From: Actinomycetes bacterium
GTDB lineage: Bacteria > Actinomycetota > Acidimicrobiia > Acidimicrobiales > Bog-793
Length of the DNA: 64,000 nt
Direction: 5' to 3'
NCBI GenBank assembly: GCA_021796535.1
Contig: JAKABW010000010.1
Location: 1 to 64,000, forward strand
In this document: positions 18,648 to 27,555 of the stretch, piece after piece
How the letters are laid out: the number at the start of each line of letters is the position of its first letter
Position numbering within the stretch: position 1 is the first letter of the stretch
The notes under the pieces: model-generated
What the model was told of the DNA's origin: nothing
The model's input: the letters and a program-made list of their open reading frames with translations, nothing else
The model's database searches: none
Program-made: the position numbers and the translations under genes

Positions 18648-19355
18648 TTAGCCGCAGCGATAACCGACACCCCATACGGTAGCCAGGGGCAGACCGTCTC
18701 CCAGCTTGCGCCGCAACTGTCTGACGTGCACGTCAACGGTCCGTTCGTCTCCGTACCAACCGCTCCCCCAAACGGCATCCAGAAGTTGCTGCCGGGTATA
18801 GGCAATACCGACGTGTTCCACAAAATGAGCCAGCAGATCAAATTCTCTGGCCGTCATCTGAACGATTTCCCCCCCTTGGGTCACCTCGCGCCTCACCACG
18901 TCCACGACGATATCGCCGACACGAAAAGGACCTTCGCCTACGCGCTCTTTTTTCTCAGAACGCCGCAAAATCGCCTTTACCCGCGCCGCGAGTTCGCGTG
19001 GCGCAAAAGGTTTGGTTACATAATCGTCGGCACCGAGTTCCAGTCCGATGATTCTGTCTATCTCATCGTCTCTGGCTGTCAGGATGACGATGGGGATTTC
19101 ACTCGATTTTCTCAGTTCCTTGCATACTTCCAAGCCGTCAAGTTCTCCGGGTAAGCCGATATCCAAAATAACCAGATCGGGCTGATTTAAACGTATGAGC
19201 TCCAGGCCCCGTTCGCCGTCCGTTGCCTGTAAAACCCGAAATCCGGCATCCCGCAAATAAATGTCCACAAGTTCGGCTATATGAATATCGTCTTCAACAA
19301 GAACTATCGTCCCGTGCTCGTAACGTACGTTGGGCTTATCCATGGCATTAGTCAT
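18648..19355 (-). CDS. OmpR/PhoB-family response regulator
   Basis: DNA-binding partner of the kinase downstream. The receiver has the acidic pair ED at 21-22, phospho-acceptor Asp65 in VILDIGLP, and Lys115 in TKPF. The C-terminal winged helix (about 140-235) has the usual TAREFDLLAHF and RTVDVHVRQLRRKLG. The 235-residue length is normal, with about 15 extra residues at the N-terminus. No targets can be inferred; a role in the neighbouring trp/his genes is not implied. Confidence 0.95.
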   Translation of the reverse strand: MTNAMDKPNVRYEHGTIVLVEDDIHIAELVDIYLRDAGFRVLQATDGERGLELIRLNQPDLVILDIGLPGELDGLEVCKELRKSSEIPIVILTARDDEIDRIIGLELGADDYVTKPFAPRELAARVKAILRRSEKKERVGEGPFRVGDIVVDVVRREVTQGGEIVQMTAREFDLLAHFVEHVGIAYTRQQLLDAVWGSGWYGDERTVDVHVRQLRRKLGDGLPLATVWGVGYRCG

Positions 19356-19465
19356 CTTAACAGTCTGTCAGTAAATTCCTTTGTTGAAGCACAACACGCA
19401 AACAAACCTATTACATTTTGTTTACGGCAATAATCTTATGACATCCGACTGCCCGCTGTAAAGTG

Positions 19466-20575
19466 TTAACTCCCAAAAATACCTTCCGGAAACGGCGAGA
19501 CCGGAGCGTCGTATATGCCGGCCTTTAAATTGCCGGTACCGAGCAAATCTCCGGCGGCGGGAGCGAGTAAAACCGAGGACTCATTAAGAAATTCCCGCTT
19601 TATAAAACCCAGTCCCACCTCAGAGTTTTCAAAATGAGCCACGCTGCTCAGAGTACCCGCCGGTTTATCCCCGACAAAGACAGGAGCTCCCGTATGAAAC
19701 TTTGGACCGGAGACGGAGCCGCCGGGCATCCCCGTTTTATCCAAAACCAGCACTTTTAAAGAAACCGGGATGTTGTTGCCTCTCGCGTCAAGTCGGGCTA
19801 CCAGCTCTTGGCCGGTATAGCAACCTTTGTCATAGTCGATCACCGCGTCGGTGATGCCGAGAGCCGGAGGCAAAACCTTGTCTTTGATTTCGAATCCCAT
19901 TTTCGGGATGCCGTGGCATATTCTCAAAAAGTTGTATTCGTTCTCTCCGATAAAGCGGTGCTTTGTCGCAAAGTCACCAACGGCCTTCAGGGATTTTTCC
20001 CCCGCAAACCCGGGAAATGCATCGCCGCCAAAGCCCGGCACTAAAATCTCGCGGACCGACAAATCCCGCCAAAGACTGCTCTTGCCGACGTAATCTTTTA
20101 CATCCGACAAGCCGGGGAAACTTCCGTATTTGGTGCTCTCTGCCAGAACCGCCAAACGGTTGTTCATATAGACGGCATGGGCGTCACAAAGGAGAGGGAG
20201 ATCTCTGTCGGAATCGGCATAAAACACCAAAAGCGACAGGGCTCTTTCCCGAACCAAATCCGCTTTTATTCTGATTTTAAACTTTTCAAGTCTTTGCAGA
20301 AGAACGGAACCGAAGCCTTTCTCGGTCGTCAAAAGAAAACGGTTTTCATCGGCTTTTTTTACCGACACAAAGCAGCTGATCTCCCCCTTTGGTTCCAGTA
20401 AAAAGGCTTCGGCAGTTTGTCCCGGTGCAATTTTTGTTACATCTTTTGTCAGTTGTCCCTGCAGGTAAGGCGTCGCGTCTTTACCGACTACAAAAACGGC
20501 GTCCTTTTCTTCCGCATAAAGAAAGGGGTGCAAAAACGTTTCGGCGGATTTTGCGTAAAAATATTTTTCTTCCAT
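19466..20575 (-). CDS. ygfZ: YgfZ/GcvT-like folate-binding protein
   Basis: Tetrahydrofolate-dependent protein that helps maintain certain Fe-S enzymes such as MiaB-type proteins. The defining motif KGCYTGQELVAR, with the conserved Cys, lies near residue 262. The 369 residues follow the GcvT fold, but the glycine-cleavage residues are not expected in this family. It lies 105 bp downstream of trpE on the same strand. Nothing suggests a link to tryptophan. Confidence 0.92.
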   Translation of the reverse strand: MEEKYFYAKSAETFLHPFLYAEEKDAVFVVGKDATPYLQGQLTKDVTKIAPGQTAEAFLLEPKGEISCFVSVKKADENRFLLTTEKGFGSVLLQRLEKFKIRIKADLVRERALSLLVFYADSDRDLPLLCDAHAVYMNNRLAVLAESTKYGSFPGLSDVKDYVGKSSLWRDLSVREILVPGFGGDAFPGFAGEKSLKAVGDFATKHRFIGENEYNFLRICHGIPKMGFEIKDKVLPPALGITDAVIDYDKGCYTGQELVARLDARGNNIPVSLKVLVLDKTGMPGGSVSGPKFHTGAPVFVGDKPAGTLSSVAHFENSEVGLGFIKREFLNESSVLLAPAAGDLLGTGNLKAGIYDAPVSPFPEGIFGS

Positions 20576-20680
20576 ATTTAAATTCCTTTTGCGCAGGCAC
20601 TTTCACAGCGCAAAGCAGAGAGTTTTACAAAATTGCCGGGCGGCACGACTTTTCACAAAGCTCATAAATCCCAAAAATAC

Positions 20681-22315
20681 TCAGTCGTCCAAGGGTGCGG
20701 AATTCGCGGGTGTCTTTTTCTTCTGTCTGTCGTCGGCTATGGCTTTGGCCCCGGCAACGGCAGAAAACACAGCCTGTGCCTTGGCAAGACATTCCCGGTC
20801 TTCGTTTTCCGGTATACTGTCCGCCACTATACCGGCTCCGGCCTGCAAAGACGCGCTGCCGTCTGGGGCTATCACCAAAGTCCTTATGGCAATGGCCGTA
20901 TCCAAATTCCCCGAAAAATCTATATATCCGATTACTCCCGCATAAGGGCCGCGTTTTGAATATTCTAACTCGTCGATGATTTCCATGGCCCGGACTTTGG
21001 GAGCTCCGGAAACCGTACCGGCCGGCATCGTTGCCCTGAGAACGTCGATCGGCGAAAGTCCTTCGCGCAAAGTGCCGGAGACCTGAGAGGTCATATGCAA
21101 AACATGACTGTAATACTCTATCGTCATTTGCTCTTCCACCCGTTCACTGCCGAACTCGACGATTCTCCCCAGGTCGTTGCGGGCCAGGTCAAGCAGCATA
21201 ACGTGCTCGGCAACTTCTTTTTTGTCGCTTGTCATGTCCGCAATCAACTGCTTGTCCTCTTCCGCATTGGCACCCCTTCTCCGGGTTCCCGCTATGGGAC
21301 GCGAAGTCACCCTGCCGGCATTCAATTGCACCAAGGCTTCCGGAGATGCCCCCACTATTGTCACTCCGCCCTGACGTAAAAAATACATGTAGGGACTGGG
21401 GTTGATCTGACGCAGTACGCGATAGACGTCAAAGGGATCGGCATCCAGATCAATGTCAAAACGCTGGGAAAGAACTATTTGAAAGGCATCCCCGGCTCTT
21501 ATGTATTCCTTTGCCTTGGATACGGCCGAGCGGTAATCCTCCGACGACATGACTCTGTGAATGTGTCCCTCATCCAAAACGGCGTCTTTGTCGGGAGGCA
21601 GGGAAAGCGGATACGGTACTGACTTTTCCAGATCCGCCTGCAGGCCGTCCAAATGGTCTTCCGCCGTATTGTAGGCGGCGCGCAGCCAATTCTCGTTCAA
21701 AGAAAAGGTGTTTACCTGTCCCAAATACCCGGATTCGCCCGGAAAGTCGGCTTCGGTAACGGGCGCTACCTGTGCCGGCAACAAAACGTTGTCGATTAAA
21801 ATCACCCTCGAACGGTGATGGTCAAAAGCCACCAATTCTCCTATTATCGACAATACGGCATTGGGCAGGTTCCGGGTATCTGCTTGTTCCGGCGGCAATT
21901 TTTCGACTTCTCTGATAACGTCGTAACCCAGATATCCGACTATGCCACCCTGCAGAGGAGTGAGTTCTTCCATCAACGGCGATTTAAATTTTGCCAACAG
22001 CTCTTCAAGACAATTTAAAATTCCGCCGGCAAGCCCCGTCTGATGAGAAATGGTGCCCGATACGACTTTTACGCCGTCACCGTCCGCAACGACAGTGGCC
22101 GCCGGCGACCTCCCGACAAAAGAGTAGCGCCCGAGCTTACCGCTGTGATCGGCGGATTCCAGCAAAAAACCTTCACCGTCTCCGACCAGCAGTCTGAACG
22201 CGTCGACGGGAGTCAGGGCATCGGCCAGCAATTCCCTCCAGACGGGCAACACCGTAAACTCTTTTGCCAGCTCTTTGAAACGCTCAAAACCCGGACTGCT
22301 TGCCTGCTTAGTCAT
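20681..22315 (-). CDS. trpE: Anthranilate synthase component I
   Basis: Makes anthranilate from chorismate with ammonia from a separate TrpG, not present in this window. The 544-residue protein has the feedback site LLES...GRYSFVG near residues 52-68, and the catalytic blocks PIAGTRRRG near 336, LARNDLGRI near 380 and PAGTVSGAPKVRAM near 430. It lacks a fused glutaminase. It follows hisI after 164 bp, an arrangement also seen in Mycobacterium. GGGGTAGGAT precedes the ATG. Confidence 0.96.
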   Translation of the reverse strand: MTKQASSPGFERFKELAKEFTVLPVWRELLADALTPVDAFRLLVGDGEGFLLESADHSGKLGRYSFVGRSPAATVVADGDGVKVVSGTISHQTGLAGGILNCLEELLAKFKSPLMEELTPLQGGIVGYLGYDVIREVEKLPPEQADTRNLPNAVLSIIGELVAFDHHRSRVILIDNVLLPAQVAPVTEADFPGESGYLGQVNTFSLNENWLRAAYNTAEDHLDGLQADLEKSVPYPLSLPPDKDAVLDEGHIHRVMSSEDYRSAVSKAKEYIRAGDAFQIVLSQRFDIDLDADPFDVYRVLRQINPSPYMYFLRQGGVTIVGASPEALVQLNAGRVTSRPIAGTRRRGANAEEDKQLIADMTSDKKEVAEHVMLLDLARNDLGRIVEFGSERVEEQMTIEYYSHVLHMTSQVSGTLREGLSPIDVLRATMPAGTVSGAPKVRAMEIIDELEYSKRGPYAGVIGYIDFSGNLDTAIAIRTLVIAPDGSASLQAGAGIVADSIPENEDRECLAKAQAVFSAVAGAKAIADDRQKKKTPANSAPLDD

Positions 22316-22479
22316 ATCCTACCCCAAAGTTGCTGTTTCAATTCAATTCAATATATAGGTGCAATAAAACCGAAGGACTGCCCCTGTCGCAAAACATTTA
22401 ACAAAAACTCTTCTGTCCGCGATAATTGCTTTATGCCCTTCCATCCATTTTATGCATTTAATTTTTAGAGATCTTGCGT

Positions 22480-22821
22480 TTAGTCGGTATAAAAAGACCT
22501 GAAAAAGCAAGTTCTTTCTCCGGTGTGACATGCCGGCCCTTCCTGATTCACCAAAAGCAAAACGGCATCAGAGTCGCAATCGTAATAAACCTGGCGGACC
22601 CACTGTCTGTTTCCGCTGGTCTCCCCTTTGCACCACAATTCCTCGCGGGATCTGCTGTAAAACCAACTTCTCCCTGTCGTAAGGGTTTTTTCCAAAGCTT
22701 CCCGGTTCATATAGGCGACCATCAATACCTCTTTCGTGGTCTCCTCCTGAACTATGGCCGCCACAAGACCTTTGTCGTCATATTTGACGCCTGCCGCAGC
22801 ATCCGAATCTATTTTCTGCAT
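22480..22821 (-). CDS. hisI: Phosphoribosyl-AMP cyclohydrolase
   Basis: Zinc enzyme that opens the purine ring of PR-AMP in histidine synthesis. The 113-residue protein has VAAIVQEETT, the motif TGRSWFYSRSREELWCKGETSG and the metal-binding DCDSDAVLLLV and ACHTGERTCF. It is not fused to HisE, which must lie elsewhere. Start: GTG and ATG are adjacent; the ATG (22821) is better spaced from GGGAG. It is the last his gene of the run and follows the GroES-like gene by 88 bp. Confidence 0.95.
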   Translation of the reverse strand: MQKIDSDAAAGVKYDDKGLVAAIVQEETTKEVLMVAYMNREALEKTLTTGRSWFYSRSREELWCKGETSGNRQWVRQVYYDCDSDAVLLLVNQEGPACHTGERTCFFRSFYTD

Positions 22822-22909
22822 CACTTTCTCCCGGTTTCAAGCATTTCCACCGACCATCAAAAGACAGAAATGTACTTTTGGTAAGTATAATCCACGTCCG
22901 CTGAGACCG

Positions 22910-23284
22910 TCACAGGTAAAGACCCGTGCCGGAATCGTTCCTTTCCGCTGCCAGAGCATGGATATCGCGCTCTCTCAGCAGCAGATAGGTCTCCCCTTTT
23001 ACTTCCACCTCGGCGCATTCGTCGGCATTGAACAATACCGTGTCGCCCGGCTTCACGCTTCTGGCGTTCGGGCCAACGGCCACCACATCAGACCAGCTCA
23101 GTCTTTTGGCAATCTGCGCCGTGGCCGGTATTATCATCCCCGCACGCGAACGTCTTTCCCCCTGGGAGGGGGGAACCTTTACCAGCACGCGGTCGTTCAG
23201 CATCGTGACCGGCTGTTTGCCCTCTTTCCCCAGAGCCGTTCTGTCGTCCGGGATGCTGTTTTCGTTTAATTTATTTGCCGTCAT
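22910..23284 (-). CDS. Divergent GroES-like co-chaperonin family protein
   Basis: A GroES/Cpn10-fold protein of about 124 residues. The core runs from MLNDRVLVKV to LLLRERDIHAL, with the mobile-loop equivalent RSRAGMIIPAT and VVAVGPNARSVKPGDTVLFN. About 25 polar residues precede the core, and the protein ends in GTGLYL, a tail I associate with an actinomycete paralogue group. ATG 23284 is chosen because GGTGGA lies nine bases upstream; the frame is open to 23377 but that would overlap hisF. It lies between hisF and hisI, with no groEL nearby. Whether it works with a GroEL ring is unknown. Confidence 0.85.
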   Translation of the reverse strand: MTANKLNENSIPDDRTALGKEGKQPVTMLNDRVLVKVPPSQGERRSRAGMIIPATAQIAKRLSWSDVVAVGPNARSVKPGDTVLFNADECAEVEVKGETYLLLRERDIHALAAERNDSGTGLYL

Positions 23285-23334
23285 TTTAAAATGTCCACCC
23301 GAGTCATGTTTCGATACAATCTTATATAAATATC

Positions 23335-24135
23335 TTATCCGCGTACCCTGTCGATATAAGCCGGCGGTCTTACGCACAGACCGTTGGAAGCCAGATAGTC
23401 TTTGACTTCTTCAATGGCGATTTGGCCGAAGTGAAACACCGAGGCGGCAAGCAAAGCGTCGGCCCGGGCGGCCAAGGCCCCTTCCAAAAAATGCTCCAAG
23501 GTTCCGACTCCCCCCGAGGCTATCACCGGAACGGATGTCACATCATGAATCCTGGACAAGAGTTCGACGTCGTAGCCGTCCTTGGTCCCGTCGCGGTCCA
23601 TTGAAGTAATCAACAGCTCGCCGGCGCCGAGAGATTCGGCCCTTTTTACCCACTCCAAAGCATCGATGCCGGCGGGACGCCTTCCGCCGTGGGTATATAT
23701 TTCAAAACCGGAAGAACCGCTTTGCCCCGTGGCTCCTCTTTTTACATCCGCCGCCACGACAACGCATTGATTACCGAATCTCTTGGCTATTTGCGCAATG
23801 AGACGGGGGTCGGCTATGGCGGCGGAATTGACGGCAACTTTATCCGCTCCGGAACGCAACATCACTTCGGCGTCCGCCACAGACCTGATGCCGCCTCCCA
23901 CGGTCAGGGGAATAAAAACTTCGTCCGCCGTTGCTTTCACCACGTCGACCAAAGTCTCCCGACCGTCGCTGGAAGCCGTGATATCCAAAAAGACCAATTC
24001 GTCGGCACCGTGGAGCTCATAAAACTTGGAAAGCCGCACAGGATCCCCGGCGTCCTGCAAGTCGACAAATTGCGTTCCTTTCACTACCCGACCCATATCC
24101 ACATCCAGGCAGGGTATTATCCTTATGCTTCGCAA
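23335..24135 (-). CDS. hisF: Imidazole glycerol phosphate synthase, cyclase subunit
   Basis: Works with HisH to make imidazole glycerol phosphate and AICAR. The 266-residue barrel has the two catalytic Asp residues in PCLDVDMGRVVKG (D11) and SMDRDGTKDGYD (near 133), and the phosphate loops GGIRS and ASGGVGT. The start is TTG, 13 bases inside the end of hisA, with GAGG upstream. Confidence 0.97.
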   Translation of the reverse strand: MRSIRIIPCLDVDMGRVVKGTQFVDLQDAGDPVRLSKFYELHGADELVFLDITASSDGRETLVDVVKATADEVFIPLTVGGGIRSVADAEVMLRSGADKVAVNSAAIADPRLIAQIAKRFGNQCVVVAADVKRGATGQSGSSGFEIYTHGGRRPAGIDALEWVKRAESLGAGELLITSMDRDGTKDGYDVELLSRIHDVTSVPVIASGGVGTLEHFLEGALAARADALLAASVFHFGQIAIEEVKDYLASNGLCVRPPAYIDRVRG

Positions 24136-24914
24136 ACCGACACCGCCTCTCCCAAATCTATGCTTCCGCTCAGCAAAGCTTTCCCCACCACGACTCCGTA
24201 AAGAGATTTTCCGTCAACACTCAGTCCTGCCAAATCTCTCAGATCTCCGAGAGAAGAAACCCCGCCGGACGCGACGACTTTCTGATCGGTTGCGGCAAGT
24301 ATTTTTTGATATCCCAAAAGATCCGGCCCCGTCATGGTGCCGTCTCTCGAAACATCCGTCAACAAAACCGCCTCTATGGGCAAGTCTCTCAAGTCTTTCA
24401 GCATCTCCTCCACGCCGAGTGCGCTTCCGTCAAGCCAGCCTTTGATCATTACCTCCATGATCAAATTCTGCGTTTCAAAGCCAGCCGTCTCTCCGGAGCC
24501 GTTCGGCAAACGTCTCTTATAATCAAGTCCTATTATCACGCCTTTGGGGTAAGCCTCCGCTAGAGCCAGAACTTGCTCTCTGTCGGTGACTGCCATGGTT
24601 CCCAGAATAAGATAGTCGACACCAGCCTCATACAACATCTTTGCCCGCTCGCTGCTCCGGATTCCGCCGCCGAACTCAACAGCGATGTCGAATTTATGAA
24701 AATAACGGCAAATTTTTATCACAAGCTCATAATTGTCTGTGCCGTCTCCCTTGGCCGCATCCAGATCAACCACGTGCACCCGACTCACGCCGGCAGCGGC
24801 TAAAGTTTCGGCAACCACGGCGGGGTCACCGTAATCGGTTATTTTGTCAAAATCACCCTGGTAAAGGCGGACTGCTCTGTTGTTCGAAATATCCATGGCC
24901 GGTATGCAAAGCAC
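24123..24914 (-). CDS. hisA: ProFAR isomerase
   Basis: Isomerises ProFAR to PRFAR. The 263-residue barrel has the N-terminal Asp in IPAMDI, AVRLYQGDF, VEFGGGIRS near 82 and TDVSRDGTMTGPD near 170 with the second catalytic Asp. In many actinomycetes the equivalent gene (priA) also replaces trpF. Here a separate trpF exists, so this is probably a plain HisA; sequence alone cannot exclude dual activity. GTG start with GGAT eight bases upstream. A 150-bp gap separates it from hisH. Confidence 0.95.
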   Translation of the reverse strand: MLCIPAMDISNNRAVRLYQGDFDKITDYGDPAVVAETLAAAGVSRVHVVDLDAAKGDGTDNYELVIKICRYFHKFDIAVEFGGGIRSSERAKMLYEAGVDYLILGTMAVTDREQVLALAEAYPKGVIIGLDYKRRLPNGSGETAGFETQNLIMEVMIKGWLDGSALGVEEMLKDLRDLPIEAVLLTDVSRDGTMTGPDLLGYQKILAATDQKVVASGGVSSLGDLRDLAGLSVDGKSLYGVVVGKALLSGSIDLGEAVSVCEA

Positions 24915-25067
24915 TTTATAAAATCCTTATCTTGGATGCTGGATCCATTTAACAATACAGTTTTGCGGGTCGATAATTGGGAACAACCGACACGAATCAC
25001 ATCGACGGGAGTCACTTCCATAAAAGTCGGAAAGCGAACGTCCGCGGCCACTTTTTGACCCGGAGAT

Positions 25068-25703
25068 TTATTTAGCACCGACTCCGGCAAAACGCACGAA
25101 TTGCGACAGGAGAGCCAGGCCCAAAGCTCCGGACTTTTCGGGATGGAATTGGGTGGCCCAGAGAGAGCCCTTTTCCACGGCCGCCGTCACATTCCCTCCG
25201 TAATCGCATACGGCCGCCACGGCGGGGTTCTCCACACCTCCGATCGGATATGCGGCATAGGAGTGAACAAAGTAAAACCATGGCTCCGCACCGGAAAACC
25301 CCCCAAACATCAAAGAGGTATCCGGATGCAAAATAGTCAGTTTGTTCCATTGCATCTGCGGCAATTTCTCTTTTGTCGGAATCTGCAACACGGCTCCGTC
25401 CAGGATGCCGAGACCGGGTATGCCGGGGCTTTCCTCAGATTCGGAAAAAAGCATCTGAAATCCTATGCAGATGCCCAAAAGAGGTTTGGAGCGTTCCGCC
25501 GCATCGTATACCGCATGGTGCAATCCCGAATTTCTGAGAGCGGTTACGCAGGCCCCAAAAGAACCCACGCCCGGCAAGACGAGCGCATCGGCAGAGGCTG
25601 CTTCATCCGGATCGGTAACCAGCCTGGCATCCGCCCCCGCCTGTAAAAGGGCTTTTTCAGCTGACCGGAGGTTGCCTATGCCGTAATCAAGAACGGCTAT
25701 CAA
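25068..25703 (-). CDS. hisH: Imidazole glycerol phosphate synthase, glutaminase subunit
   Basis: Class I glutamine amidotransferase that feeds ammonia to HisF. The nucleophile Cys is in LGICIGFQMLF near residue 81, and His/Glu of the triad in TQFHPEKSG near 188. PGVGSFGA near 50 forms the oxyanion region. The start is TTG, overlapping the hisB stop by four bases (TTGA), which suggests coupling. Confidence 0.96.
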   Translation of the reverse strand: MIAVLDYGIGNLRSAEKALLQAGADARLVTDPDEAASADALVLPGVGSFGACVTALRNSGLHHAVYDAAERSKPLLGICIGFQMLFSESEESPGIPGLGILDGAVLQIPTKEKLPQMQWNKLTILHPDTSLMFGGFSGAEPWFYFVHSYAAYPIGGVENPAVAAVCDYGGNVTAAVEKGSLWATQFHPEKSGALGLALLSQFVRFAGVGAK

Positions 25704-26317
25704 AGCGTTCCTTTTGTCGAAGGTATGTCGTCTCCGACCACTTTTATTGCTTCTTTCAGAGAGCGGCCCAAAGCTTTGAAAATGGCCTCCAGAATGTGAT
25801 GGGTATTTTTCCCGTAACGTAGGTTTACATGAAGTGCCAATTGGGCATTCAATGCGAAAGCCCTGAGGAATTCCTCCGCCAATTGCGGCTCAAAACCGGG
25901 AGTTCCGAGAGGCAATGGAGTCACAAAAGTTACGTTATAAACCAAATAACCCCGACCTGATATATCCAAAACCACTTCCGCAAGCGCCTCATCCAAAGGA
26001 ACGGCGGCAGAAGCAAAGCGGTTGACTCCCGCCTTATTCCCCATGGCTTGCAGAAAAGCCTGTCCCAAAGCAATGCCCACGTCTTCCACGCTGTGGTGCG
26101 CATCCACTTCGATATCGCCGCTTGCCTTAATTACAAGCCCGATCCCGGAGTGCTTTCCGACCTGAGAAAGCATGTGGTCGAAAAACGGAATGCCGGTCTC
26201 GCACACAAGCCCTACGGCCGGATCGTCCAGAGCTATTTCAACCGCTATATCGGACTCTTTTGTTTTACGCTCAATTTTTGCGTAACGATTTTTTCCATTA
26301 TTCACAGCGATACCCAT
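25700..26317 (-). CDS. hisB: Imidazoleglycerol-phosphate dehydratase
   Basis: Manganese-dependent dehydratase. The 205-residue, monofunctional form (no phosphatase domain) has the metal-binding histidines in FFDHMLSQVGKHSGI near 47, DAHHSVEDVG near 74 and KNTHHILEAIFKALGR near 170. It starts at ATG 26317. A 127-bp gap with an extended -10 separates it from hisC, so hisB-H-A-F may have its own promoter. Confidence 0.96.
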   Translation of the reverse strand: MGIAVNNGKNRYAKIERKTKESDIAVEIALDDPAVGLVCETGIPFFDHMLSQVGKHSGIGLVIKASGDIEVDAHHSVEDVGIALGQAFLQAMGNKAGVNRFASAAVPLDEALAEVVLDISGRGYLVYNVTFVTPLPLGTPGFEPQLAEEFLRAFALNAQLALHVNLRYGKNTHHILEAIFKALGRSLKEAIKVVGDDIPSTKGTL

Positions 26318-26342
26318 TGTTCAATATAATCTTTACCATGTC

Positions 26343-26351
26343 AGTATAGCA
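26343..26351 (-). promoter_or_regulatory. Extended -10 promoter before hisB
   Basis: The minus strand reads TGCTATACT, an extended -10 with TATACT. Predicted start is near 26336, about 20 nt before the hisB ATG. No -35 at the right spacing. Confidence 0.4.
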
Positions 26352-26444
26352 TTTCACAAATAAAACGGCTGAATTATGCAGTCTTGTCAAAAGTGTTTAT
26401 CTGTCGGTTCAAAAAATACGCTATAACCGTTACTTAAAATATAC

Positions 26445-27500
26445 TTACTGTTGTGCAATTATTTCTTTTATTTTTTGTAAGAAAAACGAGTTCTCTTTGT
26501 GATTTCCTACCGTAACGCGCAACCTATTGCCTATTTTTGGAAATGATGTCACGTCTCTTACAAGTACATCTTTTTCCACAAGCGACTTCCAAAGCAGTTT
26601 TGCATCCAGCGCTTCCGAACCGAACAATATAAAATTGGCCTGGGAAGGCACGACGTCAAATCCCATTTCCAAAAGCTCTTTCGCGATGCGCTCTCTTTCC
26701 GCAATCAGATTGCCGATGCGCTCGCTCATTGCTTCGGAGTCGCTCAAAGCAAGCTCTCCCGCCGTCTGCTTAAACGAGTCCAGGTGATAGGGCAGGGCGG
26801 TTTCCCACAGAACTTCAGATATGGCCACGTCACAGAGTGCATACCCCAAACGCAATCCCGCCAGTGCCCAAGTCTTGGAATACGTTCTTATTACCACCAA
26901 GGACTTGTACTCCGGCAAGAGATCGACCGCCGAAAAAGATGAGAATTGCCCGTAAGCCTCGTCCACCACCACCAGGCCTTTAAAACGCCTGAGTATTTCG
27001 ATGAGCAACTTCGGGTCTTCCAGTTTTCCGGTGGGATTATTGGGAGAACAGATAAAAATAATTTCCGGGGAAACCGCAAAAACATCCTCCAGCACGGCTT
27101 CGTCTATGGAGAAGTCGCTTTTTCGCGGAAAAGAAACGACATTGGTGGATGTCAAATTGCAGATGTGGTTGTACAGCAAATAGGTCGGCTCAAAAATGGC
27201 CGCCGTTCTTTTGTGGCCGCCGTAGGCAAGCAGAATTGTTTGCAGCACCTCATTGGATCCGTTTGCCGCAAATACATTATTTCTTTCCACCCCGTGCAAA
27301 CCGGCCAGAGCCTCACAAAGGGCACCGGCTCTGCGGTCCGGATATCGGTTCCAGTGAATCGTTTTGAGTTTTTCAACCAAGGCATCCGAAAAGTTTTCCG
27401 GGGGGCCTTCCGGAGATTCGTTGGTATTCAGCTTCACCTTGACATCCAGTTGAGGCGAGTGATATCCGCTTTGTATTCTTATACCTTCTCGGGGTAACAT
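26445..27500 (-). CDS. hisC: Histidinol-phosphate aminotransferase
   Basis: PLP aminotransferase giving histidinol phosphate. The PLP lysine lies in RTYSKTWALAGLRLGY near residue 215; CSPNNPTG near 150, VDEAYGQF near 180 and the C-terminal NRLRVTVG are family blocks. I place the start at the ATG at 27500 because GGGAG lies five bases before it; the frame is open to a TTG at 27521. That gives 351 residues, normal for HisC. It follows hisD by 55 bp. Confidence 0.95.
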   Translation of the reverse strand: MLPREGIRIQSGYHSPQLDVKVKLNTNESPEGPPENFSDALVEKLKTIHWNRYPDRRAGALCEALAGLHGVERNNVFAANGSNEVLQTILLAYGGHKRTAAIFEPTYLLYNHICNLTSTNVVSFPRKSDFSIDEAVLEDVFAVSPEIIFICSPNNPTGKLEDPKLLIEILRRFKGLVVVDEAYGQFSSFSAVDLLPEYKSLVVIRTYSKTWALAGLRLGYALCDVAISEVLWETALPYHLDSFKQTAGELALSDSEAMSERIGNLIAERERIAKELLEMGFDVVPSQANFILFGSEALDAKLLWKSLVEKDVLVRDVTSFPKIGNRLRVTVGNHKENSFFLQKIKEIIAQQ

Positions 27501-27555
27501 ATTATCTCCCATGGGACACAAATAACATAAACAACCTCAGCGGCACCGTTCATCT

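Noticed and set aside
18060-19154. Plus-strand ORF of 364 codons over the two-component genes
   Set aside because: It is antisense to the kinase and regulator, both with full catalytic motifs, and its composition is the usual shadow of high third-position GC.
22316-22479. Trp leader peptide / attenuator before trpE
   Set aside because: Short ORFs here have at most one Trp codon and no paired terminator-antiterminator stems were seen. A triple TTGAA repeat near 22335-22350 is too small to interpret.
24839-25090. Minus-strand ORF of 83 codons spanning the hisA-hisH gap
   Set aside because: It overlaps both genes out of frame. The 150-bp gap simply lacks stops in one frame; no motif or start signal supports it.
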